A stretch of 64,000 bases of DNA from Geobacter sp. (lineage in GTDB: Bacteria; Desulfobacterota; Desulfuromonadia; Geobacterales; Pseudopelobacteraceae). A program made the translations under genes and the position numbers. The notes below the pieces were generated by a model, which was given only the letters and a program-made list of their open reading frames with translations, had not been told where the DNA came from and made no database searches. The first letter of the stretch is position 1. The number at the start of each line of letters is the position of its first letter. The DNA lies in assembly GCA_003574895.1 (NCBI GenBank), contig PJFB01000001.1, positions 620,001 through 684,000 on the forward strand. Reading direction: 5' to 3'. Shown here piece by piece: positions 17,728 to 26,031 of the stretch.

Positions 17728-18927
17728 ATGACAACTATTGTCGATATTCTGAGAGACATTTTTCGCGGATATGAACAAGAAAGTATATTCTTGGTGGGTG
17801 GCAGCGTTCGCGACATGTTTTTAGGGAGACAGGGCGATGACATCGATCTGGCGGCAGCCTTACCACCTGATGTTGCCAAGTCCCACGGTTTTCATGAGGT
17901 CATCGGGAAAAGCAGCGTTCCGATCTGGTTCAGGCATATCAAAGGAATCGGCAAGATCGAGATGGTGTTGTTGACGGATCGCTCAAAAATTGCCAATGAA
18001 CTGGCAAGAAGGGATCTAACCATCAATGCCATGGCCATGAACCTTTCCGGCACCGTCATAGACCCGTTGAATGGCAGGCAGGACCTGGAGCAAGGTCTGT
18101 TGCGAGCCTGTTCCACCAGCGCTTTTCTCGATGATCCTCTGCGCATTTTCCGCACCTTTCGTTTCGAGGCGGATGGCTGGCGAATGGCTGCCGGCACCGA
18201 AGCGTTGATTCGCGGCCAATCTTGGCTACGGCTGCTCGATACGATTCCAGTCGAACGTTTCACACGAGAAATGATCAAGGCCCTGGGGACATCGGAACCG
18301 GCGCGATACTTTCAGCGCATGCTGGAGTTCAATGTCGGCGACAACTACCTGCCGGAAATTTTCCGTATGCCTTTCATCCCTGCCGGACCACCGGAGCACC
18401 ACCCAGAAGGGGATCTCTTCACCCATTCTACCCAGGTACTGGAGCGCGTGAAACAGCAGAAACCCCTTCCCTTGCTCCGCTTCTGCGCCATGTTTCACGA
18501 TATCGGCAAACTCGCCACCAATCCCGATGACTATCCCCGTCACCATGGTCATGATGAAACCGGGTTCGTCCTGGCCCGCACGTTTTGCACCAGGCTTAGA
18601 CTGCCGGCCGCATACCGCACTGCATTGGCATGGGTAAGCAGGCTACATGGCAAAACCAACCGCTGGCATGAGTTACGGGATTCCACGAAGCTGAAGATTG
18701 CGGAGCAGGCGATAAAGGCAGGCATAGCCGAGATTCTGCCGCTGGTGTCAATGGCAGACAAAGCAGGCGGTGTGGATCTTTCAAGCTGGGCTAGCGTGGT
18801 GAGGATTGCCAGCCTTACAACGTCGGAATTGGGCATTGATCCTTTGCAGTTGGAAAACATGTCGCCAATCACGCGCTCCGGCTATATACAGCAGAAACGG
18901 GTTGAGAAGTTGCGGGATCATCACTAA
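17728..18927 (+). CDS. cca: CCA-adding/poly(A) polymerase-family nucleotidyltransferase with HD domain
   Basis: The 399-residue class II nucleotidyltransferase has the head motif FLVGGSVRDMFLG followed by DDIDLAAA (metal-binding DxD), then LARRDLTINAMAM, which contacts the incoming nucleotide. A C-terminal HD domain is visible (CAMFHDIGKLATN, HHGHDETG). Members either add CCA to tRNA 3' ends or polyadenylate RNA; the HD domain and length favour a tRNA role. Since both tRNAs in this window encode CCA, repair is the likely duty. The ATG opening MTTIVDILRDIF is chosen over upstream frame extension. Confidence 0.85.
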   Translation: MTTIVDILRDIFRGYEQESIFLVGGSVRDMFLGRQGDDIDLAAALPPDVAKSHGFHEVIGKSSVPIWFRHIKGIGKIEMVLLTDRSKIANELARRDLTINAMAMNLSGTVIDPLNGRQDLEQGLLRACSTSAFLDDPLRIFRTFRFEADGWRMAAGTEALIRGQSWLRLLDTIPVERFTREMIKALGTSEPARYFQRMLEFNVGDNYLPEIFRMPFIPAGPPEHHPEGDLFTHSTQVLERVKQQKPLPLLRFCAMFHDIGKLATNPDDYPRHHGHDETGFVLARTFCTRLRLPAAYRTALAWVSRLHGKTNRWHELRDSTKLKIAEQAIKAGIAEILPLVSMADKAGGVDLSSWASVVRIASLTTSELGIDPLQLENMSPITRSGYIQQKRVEKLRDHH

Positions 18928-18930
18928 ATA

Positions 18931-19689
18931 CTATTCCGCCATCTTCCGGCGGAAGATCCATACAGCTGCACAAAAAGTCAGTAGTGCCGTCCCCCCCACT
19001 TGTATGGCAAAACCGTAGAGAAAGCTTCCATTGACCAAGGCTTGCCTGGCACCTTCAAACAGCGCGGTCGTCGGCAACATCCGCACCCATGGGATGATCG
19101 CCGCAGGGTATGAAGAAAGGGGAAAAAACAGACCTGACATGAAGATCAGCGGCATGATGAATACCGCTTCGACTCGGCCGATGGTCTCGGGTTTATCCAT
19201 GATTGTTCCGCAGATCACTCCGGCGCAGGAAAAAAAGGCCGATCCGGGCACGAGAAAAGAGAGATAAATCAGGAGATGGGAAGGAGGAAAACGGAACGGA
19301 GTGATGGCGAATATGACCAGACCCACGACCAATCCCTTGATCAGCCCATGGGAAAAACCCGAGAATATCTTGGCGATGACTATCTCGGCCACCGAGATGG
19401 GCGTCACCCGGTAGGATTCGATGGTAAACTGGACCCTTCTATGAAACCAGAGACTCCAGACGCTTTCACTGTAGGCTGCGTTGACGGCAGTCATGGTGAT
19501 CAGCCCCGGAGCAATGAACATCCCATAGGGCACGCCATCAACCAAGCCAATGTAGCCCTTCATACCGATGCCGAAAGCCAGATAGATCGTGAGTGGATAG
19601 GCCACCACCGCCACCATCTCGGACGCGATATTCCGGCGCAGCACCAGCATATCGCGGAGCCAGATCGCCAATGACCCCCGCAGCCTCAT
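18931..19689 (-). CDS. ABC-2 type transporter permease
   Basis: The 252-residue protein begins MRLRGSLAIWLRDMLVLRR and has six predicted spans. The ABC-2 signature lies near LIFMSGLFFPLSSYPAAIIPWVRMLPTTALFEGAR. It resembles NodJ/DrrB permeases that export polysaccharides, lipo-oligosaccharides or drugs. Its ATG overlaps the stop of the ATPase gene (ATGA), so the two are coupled. It ends three bases from the convergent nucleotidyltransferase stop. The substrate is unknown. Confidence 0.88.
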   Translation of the reverse strand: MRLRGSLAIWLRDMLVLRRNIASEMVAVVAYPLTIYLAFGIGMKGYIGLVDGVPYGMFIAPGLITMTAVNAAYSESVWSLWFHRRVQFTIESYRVTPISVAEIVIAKIFSGFSHGLIKGLVVGLVIFAITPFRFPPSHLLIYLSFLVPGSAFFSCAGVICGTIMDKPETIGRVEAVFIMPLIFMSGLFFPLSSYPAAIIPWVRMLPTTALFEGARQALVNGSFLYGFAIQVGGTALLTFCAAVWIFRRKMAE

Positions 19690-20612
19690 TCCCGCACCCC
19701 CGTACCGGTCAGGCTGATAAAAACGTCCTCCAGAGTTCGTTCTTTTAGCGAAATACGCCGTACTTCGGCCCCGTTCAGAGCGGCAATCACCTCGGAAAGA
19801 CACTCCCAACGCTCCAATCCTACGGATACCGTCTGGCCGGCCACCTGGATCCCGAGAACGCAGGCCATCCCTCTCAGTATTACAGCATAATGCTCCGCAC
19901 CTGCTCCAAACACGATCTCATAGACGGTGCCACCAGTAAGGCGATCCTTCAATTCCTGGGTGCTTCCCAGTGCGATCAGACGACCGTGATCCATTATGGC
20001 GATCCGGTCACAAAGCTGCTCGGCCTCTTCAAGGTAATGGGTCGTCAGAAAAATGGTCATGTCGCCGGCTATGGAACGGATATAATCCCACACGGCACGG
20101 CGCGATTGGGGATCAAGGCCGGTTGTTGGCTCATCAAGGAAAAGCAGTTTCGGTTCGTGCAAAAGTGCCCGCGTAACAACGAGACGTCGCTGCATGCCGC
20201 CCGAATAGGTATCGGGAAAATCCTTCTGCCTGCCCGCCAAACCCATCAGTTCCAGCAGTTCATCAATGCGCTTGCGGTAGCGTTTGGACTCCATACCATG
20301 CAGTCGGGCGTGCAGCTCCAGGTTTTCGCGGGCAGTCAAATAGCGATCCAGGCTGTTTTCCTGGGGTACCACGCCGATGAGACGGCGGATTTCGCGCCCT
20401 TGATTGCGGGTATCCAACCCTTCGATAAAGGCTTCGCCGGATGTTTGGCGCATAAGCGTTGTCAGGATGCGAATCAGGGTGGTCTTGCCGGCACCGTTGG
20501 GCCCCAAAAGACCGAAGATGGAACCCCTGGCTACATCAAGAGTGAATTCGCTCAAAGCCAGCAGTGAACCATACTGCTTGGCAAGCGACTGGGTTTGGAT
20601 TGCGGAAATCAT
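19686..20612 (-). CDS. ABC transporter ATP-binding protein (NodI/DrrA type)
   Basis: The 308-residue ATPase has Walker A GPNGAGKTT, signature YSGGMQRRL and Walker B LLFLDEPTTGLDP, then a C-terminal domain typical of DrrA/NodI. It powers the adjacent permease. The ATG at 20612 starts MISAIQTQSLAKQYG; no Shine-Dalgarno is present. A TATAAA with an extended TG element ends only six bases before the ATG, so the message may be leaderless. A GTG six codons upstream is an alternative start. Confidence 0.9.
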   Translation of the reverse strand: MISAIQTQSLAKQYGSLLALSEFTLDVARGSIFGLLGPNGAGKTTLIRILTTLMRQTSGEAFIEGLDTRNQGREIRRLIGVVPQENSLDRYLTARENLELHARLHGMESKRYRKRIDELLELMGLAGRQKDFPDTYSGGMQRRLVVTRALLHEPKLLFLDEPTTGLDPQSRRAVWDYIRSIAGDMTIFLTTHYLEEAEQLCDRIAIMDHGRLIALGSTQELKDRLTGGTVYEIVFGAGAEHYAVILRGMACVLGIQVAGQTVSVGLERWECLSEVIAALNGAEVRRISLKERTLEDVFISLTGTGVRE

Positions 20613-20706
20613 GGTGTATTTATAACACACATCCGGAGTTCATGATAGGCGCCTGGGCTGAATTCCGAGCCTGCTTGCCTCAAGGTGTCGATGAAACCAT
20701 TACGTA

Positions 20707-20874
20707 TTAATCTTTCCCACCACCCTGCAGTTCCTTGATGACTTCGATGATCTCCTGCCGGGTCAGGATGCCCTTCTTCTCCAGAATCGTGACAAGCGCC
20801 AGCATCTCGTAGCTATGGGAAACTACAAGCTGCTCCAGTGATATGGATTCATCCTTTGGTGGTTGATTAGACAT
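20707..20874 (-). CDS. Small conserved hypothetical protein (55 aa)
   Basis: The product begins MSNQPPKDESISLEQLVVSHSY and is mostly helical (LALVTILEKKGILTRQEIIEVIKELQ), without a membrane span or cysteine. AAAGGAG precedes the ATG by six bases, so it is probably expressed. It lies upstream of the ABC exporter genes on the same strand, about 95 bases away. The helical pattern resembles small regulatory or adaptor proteins, but no family is recognised. Confidence 0.65.
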   Translation of the reverse strand: MSNQPPKDESISLEQLVVSHSYEMLALVTILEKKGILTRQEIIEVIKELQGGGKD

Positions 20875-21255
20875 GTATGCTCCTTTATTAAACCGTTTTT
20901 GTTGGAGGTATCCTGCCATGACAAATCCATGAGGTCATGGACGCGGAGCATAGTGACAAATATTAGTGCCATCGGCAAGCATCTTTCTCTTTGAGTTATT
21001 TGTTCAGCAATTAGACAGTTACGCAACAACGCACACCAAACGGATGATTCCGAGTCATCATTCAAATTAATGCCATGCTATCAGATCAACCACCAAGTAC
21101 TACATCTCTCCGGAATCTTTATAGTATTTATTTTAAGTGATGTCTTGACAACCCAAATTTATAAGTTTTACTTAATTAATCAATTTACCAATTCCTGAGC
21201 GATCAGGCGTCAGAGAGTAGTCTGTCACCTTCGGCATTACAAGGAGAACTCAATT
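20875..21255. other. AT-rich gap before the decarboxylase cluster
   Basis: No gene is seen in these 381 bases. A TTGACA near 21144 followed by AT-rich DNA could drive the rightward cluster, but no good -10 element at the right distance is evident. An AAGGAG ribosome site for the first gene lies at its right end. Confidence 0.5.
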
Positions 21256-22575
21256 ATGAAAACAAAACATTCCTTCACCTGGGCATTGTCTGTTCTTACA
21301 TTATGTTTTCTATTGAACTTCAACGCATTTGGGCAGGACGACACATCAGCACAACTCCGGCATGCTCCATATACACAGCAATTTATAACCATGGTAGAGC
21401 ATAATTCGGAATTAAAAAGAATGCTTATCGAATCAATTGAAAAAGCGAAGAGAATCAATCCGGATAAGGTGACAAATCCGGCCCAGACTTTGGAAGGGTA
21501 TTATACTTTTGTTGATTGGGCGGCAAAGGCATTGCCATGGTCAATTCTGCCGAATCTTCCCTATTCAAAGTTGTACGATCAAATCGATCAGAGTTTGGAT
21601 TACTTCTATTTTATTAATGACCAACCGCTACCAGAATTAATTAACAAAGGATATTACCATAATTCTCTGCAATACCATGAACCATACCGTACCTGGATGA
21701 TCCTGTTTACAAAAGCCTGGGGAATGTATTTAAGCACGGAAGGATCGTGGAATGATGAGTACTACAAAAAAGCCCTGGAAGATGAACGATTCGGATTGAG
21801 TAAAGGGTGGTATGAAGATCCATCTAACTGGAAAACCTTCAATGATTTTTTTGCACGGTATTTAAAATCTCCAGATCAACGCCCGATTGCATCTCCCAAT
21901 GACCCATCCGTCATATCCTCCCCTGCTGATTCAAAACCTCAAGGTGTATGGAAAATAGATAAAAACTCAAACATTGCGCATGACAAAGGCGTTTCCATTA
22001 AATCAAAGGTATTCAAGTCCATAGCTGAACTAATAGGTGAAGGGAGTGCCTACAGGAATGCTTTCGCCAATGGAACGCTGACCCATACCTTTCTCGATGT
22101 AAACGATTATCACCGTTATCATTTTCCTGTTGGCGGAACCATAAAAGAAGTCCGCATCATTCAGAGCGACGATGCCGTTGGCGGTATTATTTCATGGGAT
22201 GCCAAGACCAGGAAGTATGTTCTTGATGCGAACACACCGGGCTGGCAAATGATCGAGACGCGCGGTTGCGTAATTATCGAAACTAAAGAATATGGCTTGG
22301 TAGCGCTGTTGCCGATTGGAATGTCGCAGGTATCATCCATTAACTTCGAAGATACTGTCAAGGTGGGTAATACTGTCAAGAAGGGAGATATGCTTGGATA
22401 TTTCCTGTTTGGCGGTTCGGATTATGTGATGCTGTTTCAAAGCAAAGTCGACTTTAAATTAACCGTCTCGCAAGAGAAAGACAGGACATATAAACACCTA
22501 TTGATGGGTGAACAATATGGCAAAATTACGATGAAGTCTCTCGGTATCAAAGAAAAAAACGAACCCCCAAAATGA
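21256..22575 (+). CDS. Exported PsiD-like/phosphatidylserine decarboxylase-family proenzyme
   Basis: The 439-residue protein has a signal peptide (hydrophobic core 9-22, likely cut after about residue 26) and no lipobox. Residues 40-205 form an extra N-terminal domain ending FNDFFARYL. The PSD core then shows SPADS (Asp225), DVNDYHRYHFPVGGTI (His286, His289), GLVALLPIGMSQVSS and the self-cleavage site FGGSDY (Ser388), which becomes the pyruvoyl group. The extra domain, length and GGS site resemble PsiD, the fungal tryptophan decarboxylase of psilocybin synthesis, more than housekeeping PSD (usually LGST or similar). The substrate could be an amino acid or phosphatidylserine. The gene is AT-richer than its neighbours. 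Confidence 0.8.
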   Translation: MKTKHSFTWALSVLTLCFLLNFNAFGQDDTSAQLRHAPYTQQFITMVEHNSELKRMLIESIEKAKRINPDKVTNPAQTLEGYYTFVDWAAKALPWSILPNLPYSKLYDQIDQSLDYFYFINDQPLPELINKGYYHNSLQYHEPYRTWMILFTKAWGMYLSTEGSWNDEYYKKALEDERFGLSKGWYEDPSNWKTFNDFFARYLKSPDQRPIASPNDPSVISSPADSKPQGVWKIDKNSNIAHDKGVSIKSKVFKSIAELIGEGSAYRNAFANGTLTHTFLDVNDYHRYHFPVGGTIKEVRIIQSDDAVGGIISWDAKTRKYVLDANTPGWQMIETRGCVIIETKEYGLVALLPIGMSQVSSINFEDTVKVGNTVKKGDMLGYFLFGGSDYVMLFQSKVDFKLTVSQEKDRTYKHLLMGEQYGKITMKSLGIKEKNEPPK

Positions 22576-22656
22576 ACTGTGACAAACCTACACTATTGGC
22601 AAAGAAAATTGTGCAGATTTGACACCTGATTTGTTTTGCAAACAGAGGAGACCAAG

Positions 22657-24231
22657 ATGACAGGAAAAAACAGATTATATGCCCCACTCCTACCCGTCTA
22701 CGGCCGTGAAGAATCGATACTGGCTGCGCCCAAGTCTGAAATCCCCCATGACCCAATGCCGTCCGACTCGGTATACGAACTGATCAGCAACGAGTTGTTG
22801 CTGGATGCCAGTGCCGGCCTGAATCTGGCCACGTTCTGTAACGAAGCCTACACGGATCCATGGGGAGAAAAACTCATCGTCGAAAATATAAAGAAGAATT
22901 TTATCGACCACCAAGAGTACCCCGGCTCCAACATTGCTGAAAAACGCTGTACCTGGATGCTGGCCAAGGAGTTCGGAACCGACTTTGCTCCTGGAGACGA
23001 AAACCCGGATACCGCATCAGGCTTTTACGGCACTGCCACAATCGGTTCATCCGAAGCGGTCATGCTGGGGCTCATTGCACACAAGTACCGTTGGAACAAG
23101 AACAACCAGCGCAACTTGGTCGGCGGCAAAGCCGATCCGCAGGATCGCCCGGTCGTGCTGATGAGCGCCCATGTGCACGGATGCTGGGATAAATTTTGCA
23201 ATTACTTCGGCGCCACTGCGCTTTATGTCGAACTCAAAACTTTTCCTTACAGAATCAATGGCAATGATGTGCTGCAGATTCTGAATACCAGGATCGAGGA
23301 TCCGCATTCGCCCTACGCTGAAACCATTAGAAAATCCCTCTGCTATCTCAAGCCGCAAGGCAACCGGACAATAGGTGAACTTGTCATGTGCGTCGGCGCC
23401 GTGGTGGGAACAACCTTTGCCGGGGCATGCGATGATGTCAGAAGCATCGACGACGCTGTCGAAGCCTATTGCCAGGCCCAGCCCTCTTCCCTGCAAATCG
23501 ACATCCCCATCCATGTAGACGCGGCGTCGGGAGGCTTCGTCACCCTTTTTTCACATAACGGCAAAGAGATACCTTATCGCTTCAATGAAACCAATCGAGT
23601 CCTTTCCATCAATACCTCCAATCATAAATTCGGGATGACCTTCCCTGGTATGGGGTCGGTGATATTCAAGAACAACTCGGTTGTTGACCCTTCCCTGATC
23701 TATAACATCACCTATTTGGGTGGCAGCTTCATAGACTACACGGTCAATTTTTCCAGGGGATCAAACATGATCCTGATGCAGTATTACAACTTTCTCAATT
23801 TTGGCAGAGTTGGTTATCAGAAAATCATGGATAACTGCCTGACCAATGCTGCCTATTTTGTCAGGGCATTGAAGCAAAGCGCAGTGCTCTCAAAATATCT
23901 GAAAAACATCAGTGAGTTCACCCATCTCCCCATAGTGGTACTGACCTGGGCGGATAACATTGAGCGACCGAGCTGGAGTCTGGTCAACCTGTCGGATCGA
24001 TTACGGCAAAACGGCTGGGTAGTACCTTCTTACGTGCTGCCGCAATTGTCGCCGGAACAGAATTTACCGCCTGAATCCGGTGTACCGGTGCTACGTATTG
24101 TTATCCAACAATTTGTTACTCGGGATAAATTGAGCAAGCTGGTATCCGATCTTGAGGCGGCCATCGCTGATATCGATGGAGTCAATCTCCGACCCAACAG
24201 GCGCCGACTTATCAGCGGATACCTTTGTTGA
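22657..24231 (+). CDS. PLP-dependent decarboxylase, glutamate-decarboxylase-like
   Basis: This 524-residue fold-type I PLP enzyme resembles glutamate decarboxylase. It has ATIGSSEAVMLGL, HVDAASGGFV (Asp288 for the pyridine nitrogen) and SNHKFGMTFPGMG, where Lys324 should bind PLP. The C-terminus (VLRIVIQQFVTRDKL) matches the small domain. It begins MTGKNRLYAPLLPVYGRE after GAGGAG, with no signal peptide, so it is cytosolic. It lies 81 bases after the exported PSD-like gene and 78 bases before the Ntn hydrolase gene, all on one strand, which suggests one operon. Glutamate or another acidic amino acid is the family expectation. Confidence 0.85.
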   Translation: MTGKNRLYAPLLPVYGREESILAAPKSEIPHDPMPSDSVYELISNELLLDASAGLNLATFCNEAYTDPWGEKLIVENIKKNFIDHQEYPGSNIAEKRCTWMLAKEFGTDFAPGDENPDTASGFYGTATIGSSEAVMLGLIAHKYRWNKNNQRNLVGGKADPQDRPVVLMSAHVHGCWDKFCNYFGATALYVELKTFPYRINGNDVLQILNTRIEDPHSPYAETIRKSLCYLKPQGNRTIGELVMCVGAVVGTTFAGACDDVRSIDDAVEAYCQAQPSSLQIDIPIHVDAASGGFVTLFSHNGKEIPYRFNETNRVLSINTSNHKFGMTFPGMGSVIFKNNSVVDPSLIYNITYLGGSFIDYTVNFSRGSNMILMQYYNFLNFGRVGYQKIMDNCLTNAAYFVRALKQSAVLSKYLKNISEFTHLPIVVLTWADNIERPSWSLVNLSDRLRQNGWVVPSYVLPQLSPEQNLPPESGVPVLRIVIQQFVTRDKLSKLVSDLEAAIADIDGVNLRPNRRRLISGYLC

Positions 24232-24309
24232 TTCCCTCACTTTTGTGGATCCCATCGATAGAGATCGGCTGAATGCGGGTTATACCAAATATTGGTACAA
24301 GGGGGATTT

Positions 24310-25944
24310 ATGGAAGGAATTGCCGAGAAACAGCACAGTTCCGGAACCACGAGTTCGTCGGAACCTACGAGATATGCAATTGAAGCTGCCAACGCCTCCG
24401 GGGTGATTGAGACCATCAACAACATTGTGAACATGACTGTGGTATCCAAGGATGCCAATGTTCTGAAAGCCGAATATCATGCAGGATTTGTTCAGGGCAA
24501 ACTTCAGGGAAAAACCATCATATCCGCAAGGGATAACACCTGGAGCAACTCCTATCTGCTTGATCCTGACCATAAATTTCCCAAGAAACCTTGTCCAACC
24601 CAGAAAGAGCTGCAGACGGCGGCAGACCTTTTGAATACCAACTACAATTCTTTCCTGGCATGGGTGAGAGACACGAAAAAAGACAAAAACGTGGTATTCA
24701 ACCTGAAACGGCTGTTATTCAGAATGCTCGGCATTTACCATGGAGCAACCATCAAAAAGCCTGTCAACCTTGATTTCTCTGGCACCTGGTTACCCGACCA
24801 AAAGTATTTTAAAGCAGCTGAACTTATCCTGGGTTATGAGACCGGAACCCTCAGCTTCATGGATGTCTATTTCCTGAATGCCAATTGTGACCTTATGGAT
24901 ATTATCGCGGACACAAAGGAACTGTCCGGAACAGTAAGGCGGGCGACCGGCGCTCACGAAAAATGTTCGGCTTTTCTCAAGCGCGTGGGTGGAGAGATCA
25001 TCCTTACTCATAATACCTGGCAGGGATTTCTCTCCCAGACTATGACCCAGACGCTTGCGGTGAATGACGACCTGTTGACGGTGAATGCCTCAACCCCCGG
25101 CCTGATCGGGTCCGGCACAGATTTCGGATACAACAACAAGGGGATAATGTTCAACGAGACCACCCATCGGGCAAGCGTAAGCAAGCCCAAGGTAGAAGGG
25201 CTTTGGATTTTCTGGCGGGCTACACTTGCGGAGCAGTTTTCACGCTCAATCGATGAATTTTTCTCATCCATTTCCATTGACAATACCGGGACCTATCTGA
25301 ACGGTTACATGCTGGCGGACGCATTTACCAAAGAAACTGGTCTAGTGGAAATGTCCTATAACTGTTTTGTCTTTTATAAGCAGGAACCTGGCAAGGATTA
25401 TTATGCAGTCACTACCTGCCCGGTGCATGAACCTACGCCCTGGTCAACCGAATACGACCACGAAATGGTTACCAGCGACTATCTGATGGGCATCAACTTT
25501 CCAGCCTCTCTGCAGGTACGAACCGATCTGGGCTCCACAGACAACCGTCCGGCCAGGCGCATACAACTGAGAAAAGTGCTCCCCGGAGTCAAAAATATGG
25601 AATCAGCCAAGCAACTCATTACCTATACCGATCCGGCCAACCCTTTATCTTTGTTCGGGCGTTGGGATCTCGGATATGGGGAAACTGATTTCCCGAAGCA
25701 GATCCCCGATGGCTCAATTGACTCCAAGGTCGTTTCCTCCAGCATGGTTCGAGCATTCAAGGATCTATCAGGCATATTGGACACATCTGCTTCCAATCTT
25801 GGCTTTTGGATGCTCTTCGGCACTGCCTATGTTAACGGCACACCGTTCATTTGGAGCCAATCATCCTGGAAATGGCAGAAATTGCGGGATGTTCCCGACC
25901 GTTTGGATGGCATTTTCACCTTGATGCCATTGAATCTAAGATAG
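24310..25944 (+). CDS. Bacterial phospholipase-B-like Ntn hydrolase
   Basis: The 544-residue protein resembles the phospholipase-B-like family (PLBD1/PLBD2/laminin-ancestor type). Its hallmark is a Cys nucleophile freed by self-cleavage, seen here in HEKCSAFLKR (Cys219), followed by ILTHNTWQGF (His234-Trp237), then STPGLIGSGTDFG and FNETTHR. The family removes acyl chains from phospholipids or amides and is best known from eukaryotic lysosomes. There is no evident signal peptide. GGGGGA precedes the ATG at 24310. It is last in the cluster with the two decarboxylases. Assignment rests on motif recall, so it needs a profile search. Confidence 0.72.
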   Translation: MEGIAEKQHSSGTTSSSEPTRYAIEAANASGVIETINNIVNMTVVSKDANVLKAEYHAGFVQGKLQGKTIISARDNTWSNSYLLDPDHKFPKKPCPTQKELQTAADLLNTNYNSFLAWVRDTKKDKNVVFNLKRLLFRMLGIYHGATIKKPVNLDFSGTWLPDQKYFKAAELILGYETGTLSFMDVYFLNANCDLMDIIADTKELSGTVRRATGAHEKCSAFLKRVGGEIILTHNTWQGFLSQTMTQTLAVNDDLLTVNASTPGLIGSGTDFGYNNKGIMFNETTHRASVSKPKVEGLWIFWRATLAEQFSRSIDEFFSSISIDNTGTYLNGYMLADAFTKETGLVEMSYNCFVFYKQEPGKDYYAVTTCPVHEPTPWSTEYDHEMVTSDYLMGINFPASLQVRTDLGSTDNRPARRIQLRKVLPGVKNMESAKQLITYTDPANPLSLFGRWDLGYGETDFPKQIPDGSIDSKVVSSSMVRAFKDLSGILDTSASNLGFWMLFGTAYVNGTPFIWSQSSWKWQKLRDVPDRLDGIFTLMPLNLR

Positions 25945-25971
25945 GCAAATATCTTCGTCATCAAGATAGAA

Positions 25972-26004
25972 TAACAAAGGCCCGCCAGGAAATCCCGACG
26001 GGCC
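25972..26004 (-). terminator. Terminator after acnB
   Basis: On the minus strand GGCCCGTC pairs with GGCGGGCC (one T-G wobble) around a 10-base loop, followed by TTTGTTATTC. It lies 28 bases after the acnB stop and also sits between the convergent Ntn hydrolase and acnB genes. Confidence 0.75.
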
Positions 26005-26031
26005 ACTATGCATCGTTAATTCATCTGAATC

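Noticed and set aside
19890-20567. Plus-strand frame of 225 codons opposite the ABC ATPase.
   Set aside because: It is the mirror of the Walker/signature coding sequence, with no ribosome site.
24152-24406. 84-codon frame overlapping the end of the PLP decarboxylase and the start of the Ntn hydrolase gene.
   Set aside because: It conflicts with the well-supported C-terminus and ribosome site of its neighbours, and its sequence resembles no continuation of either protein.
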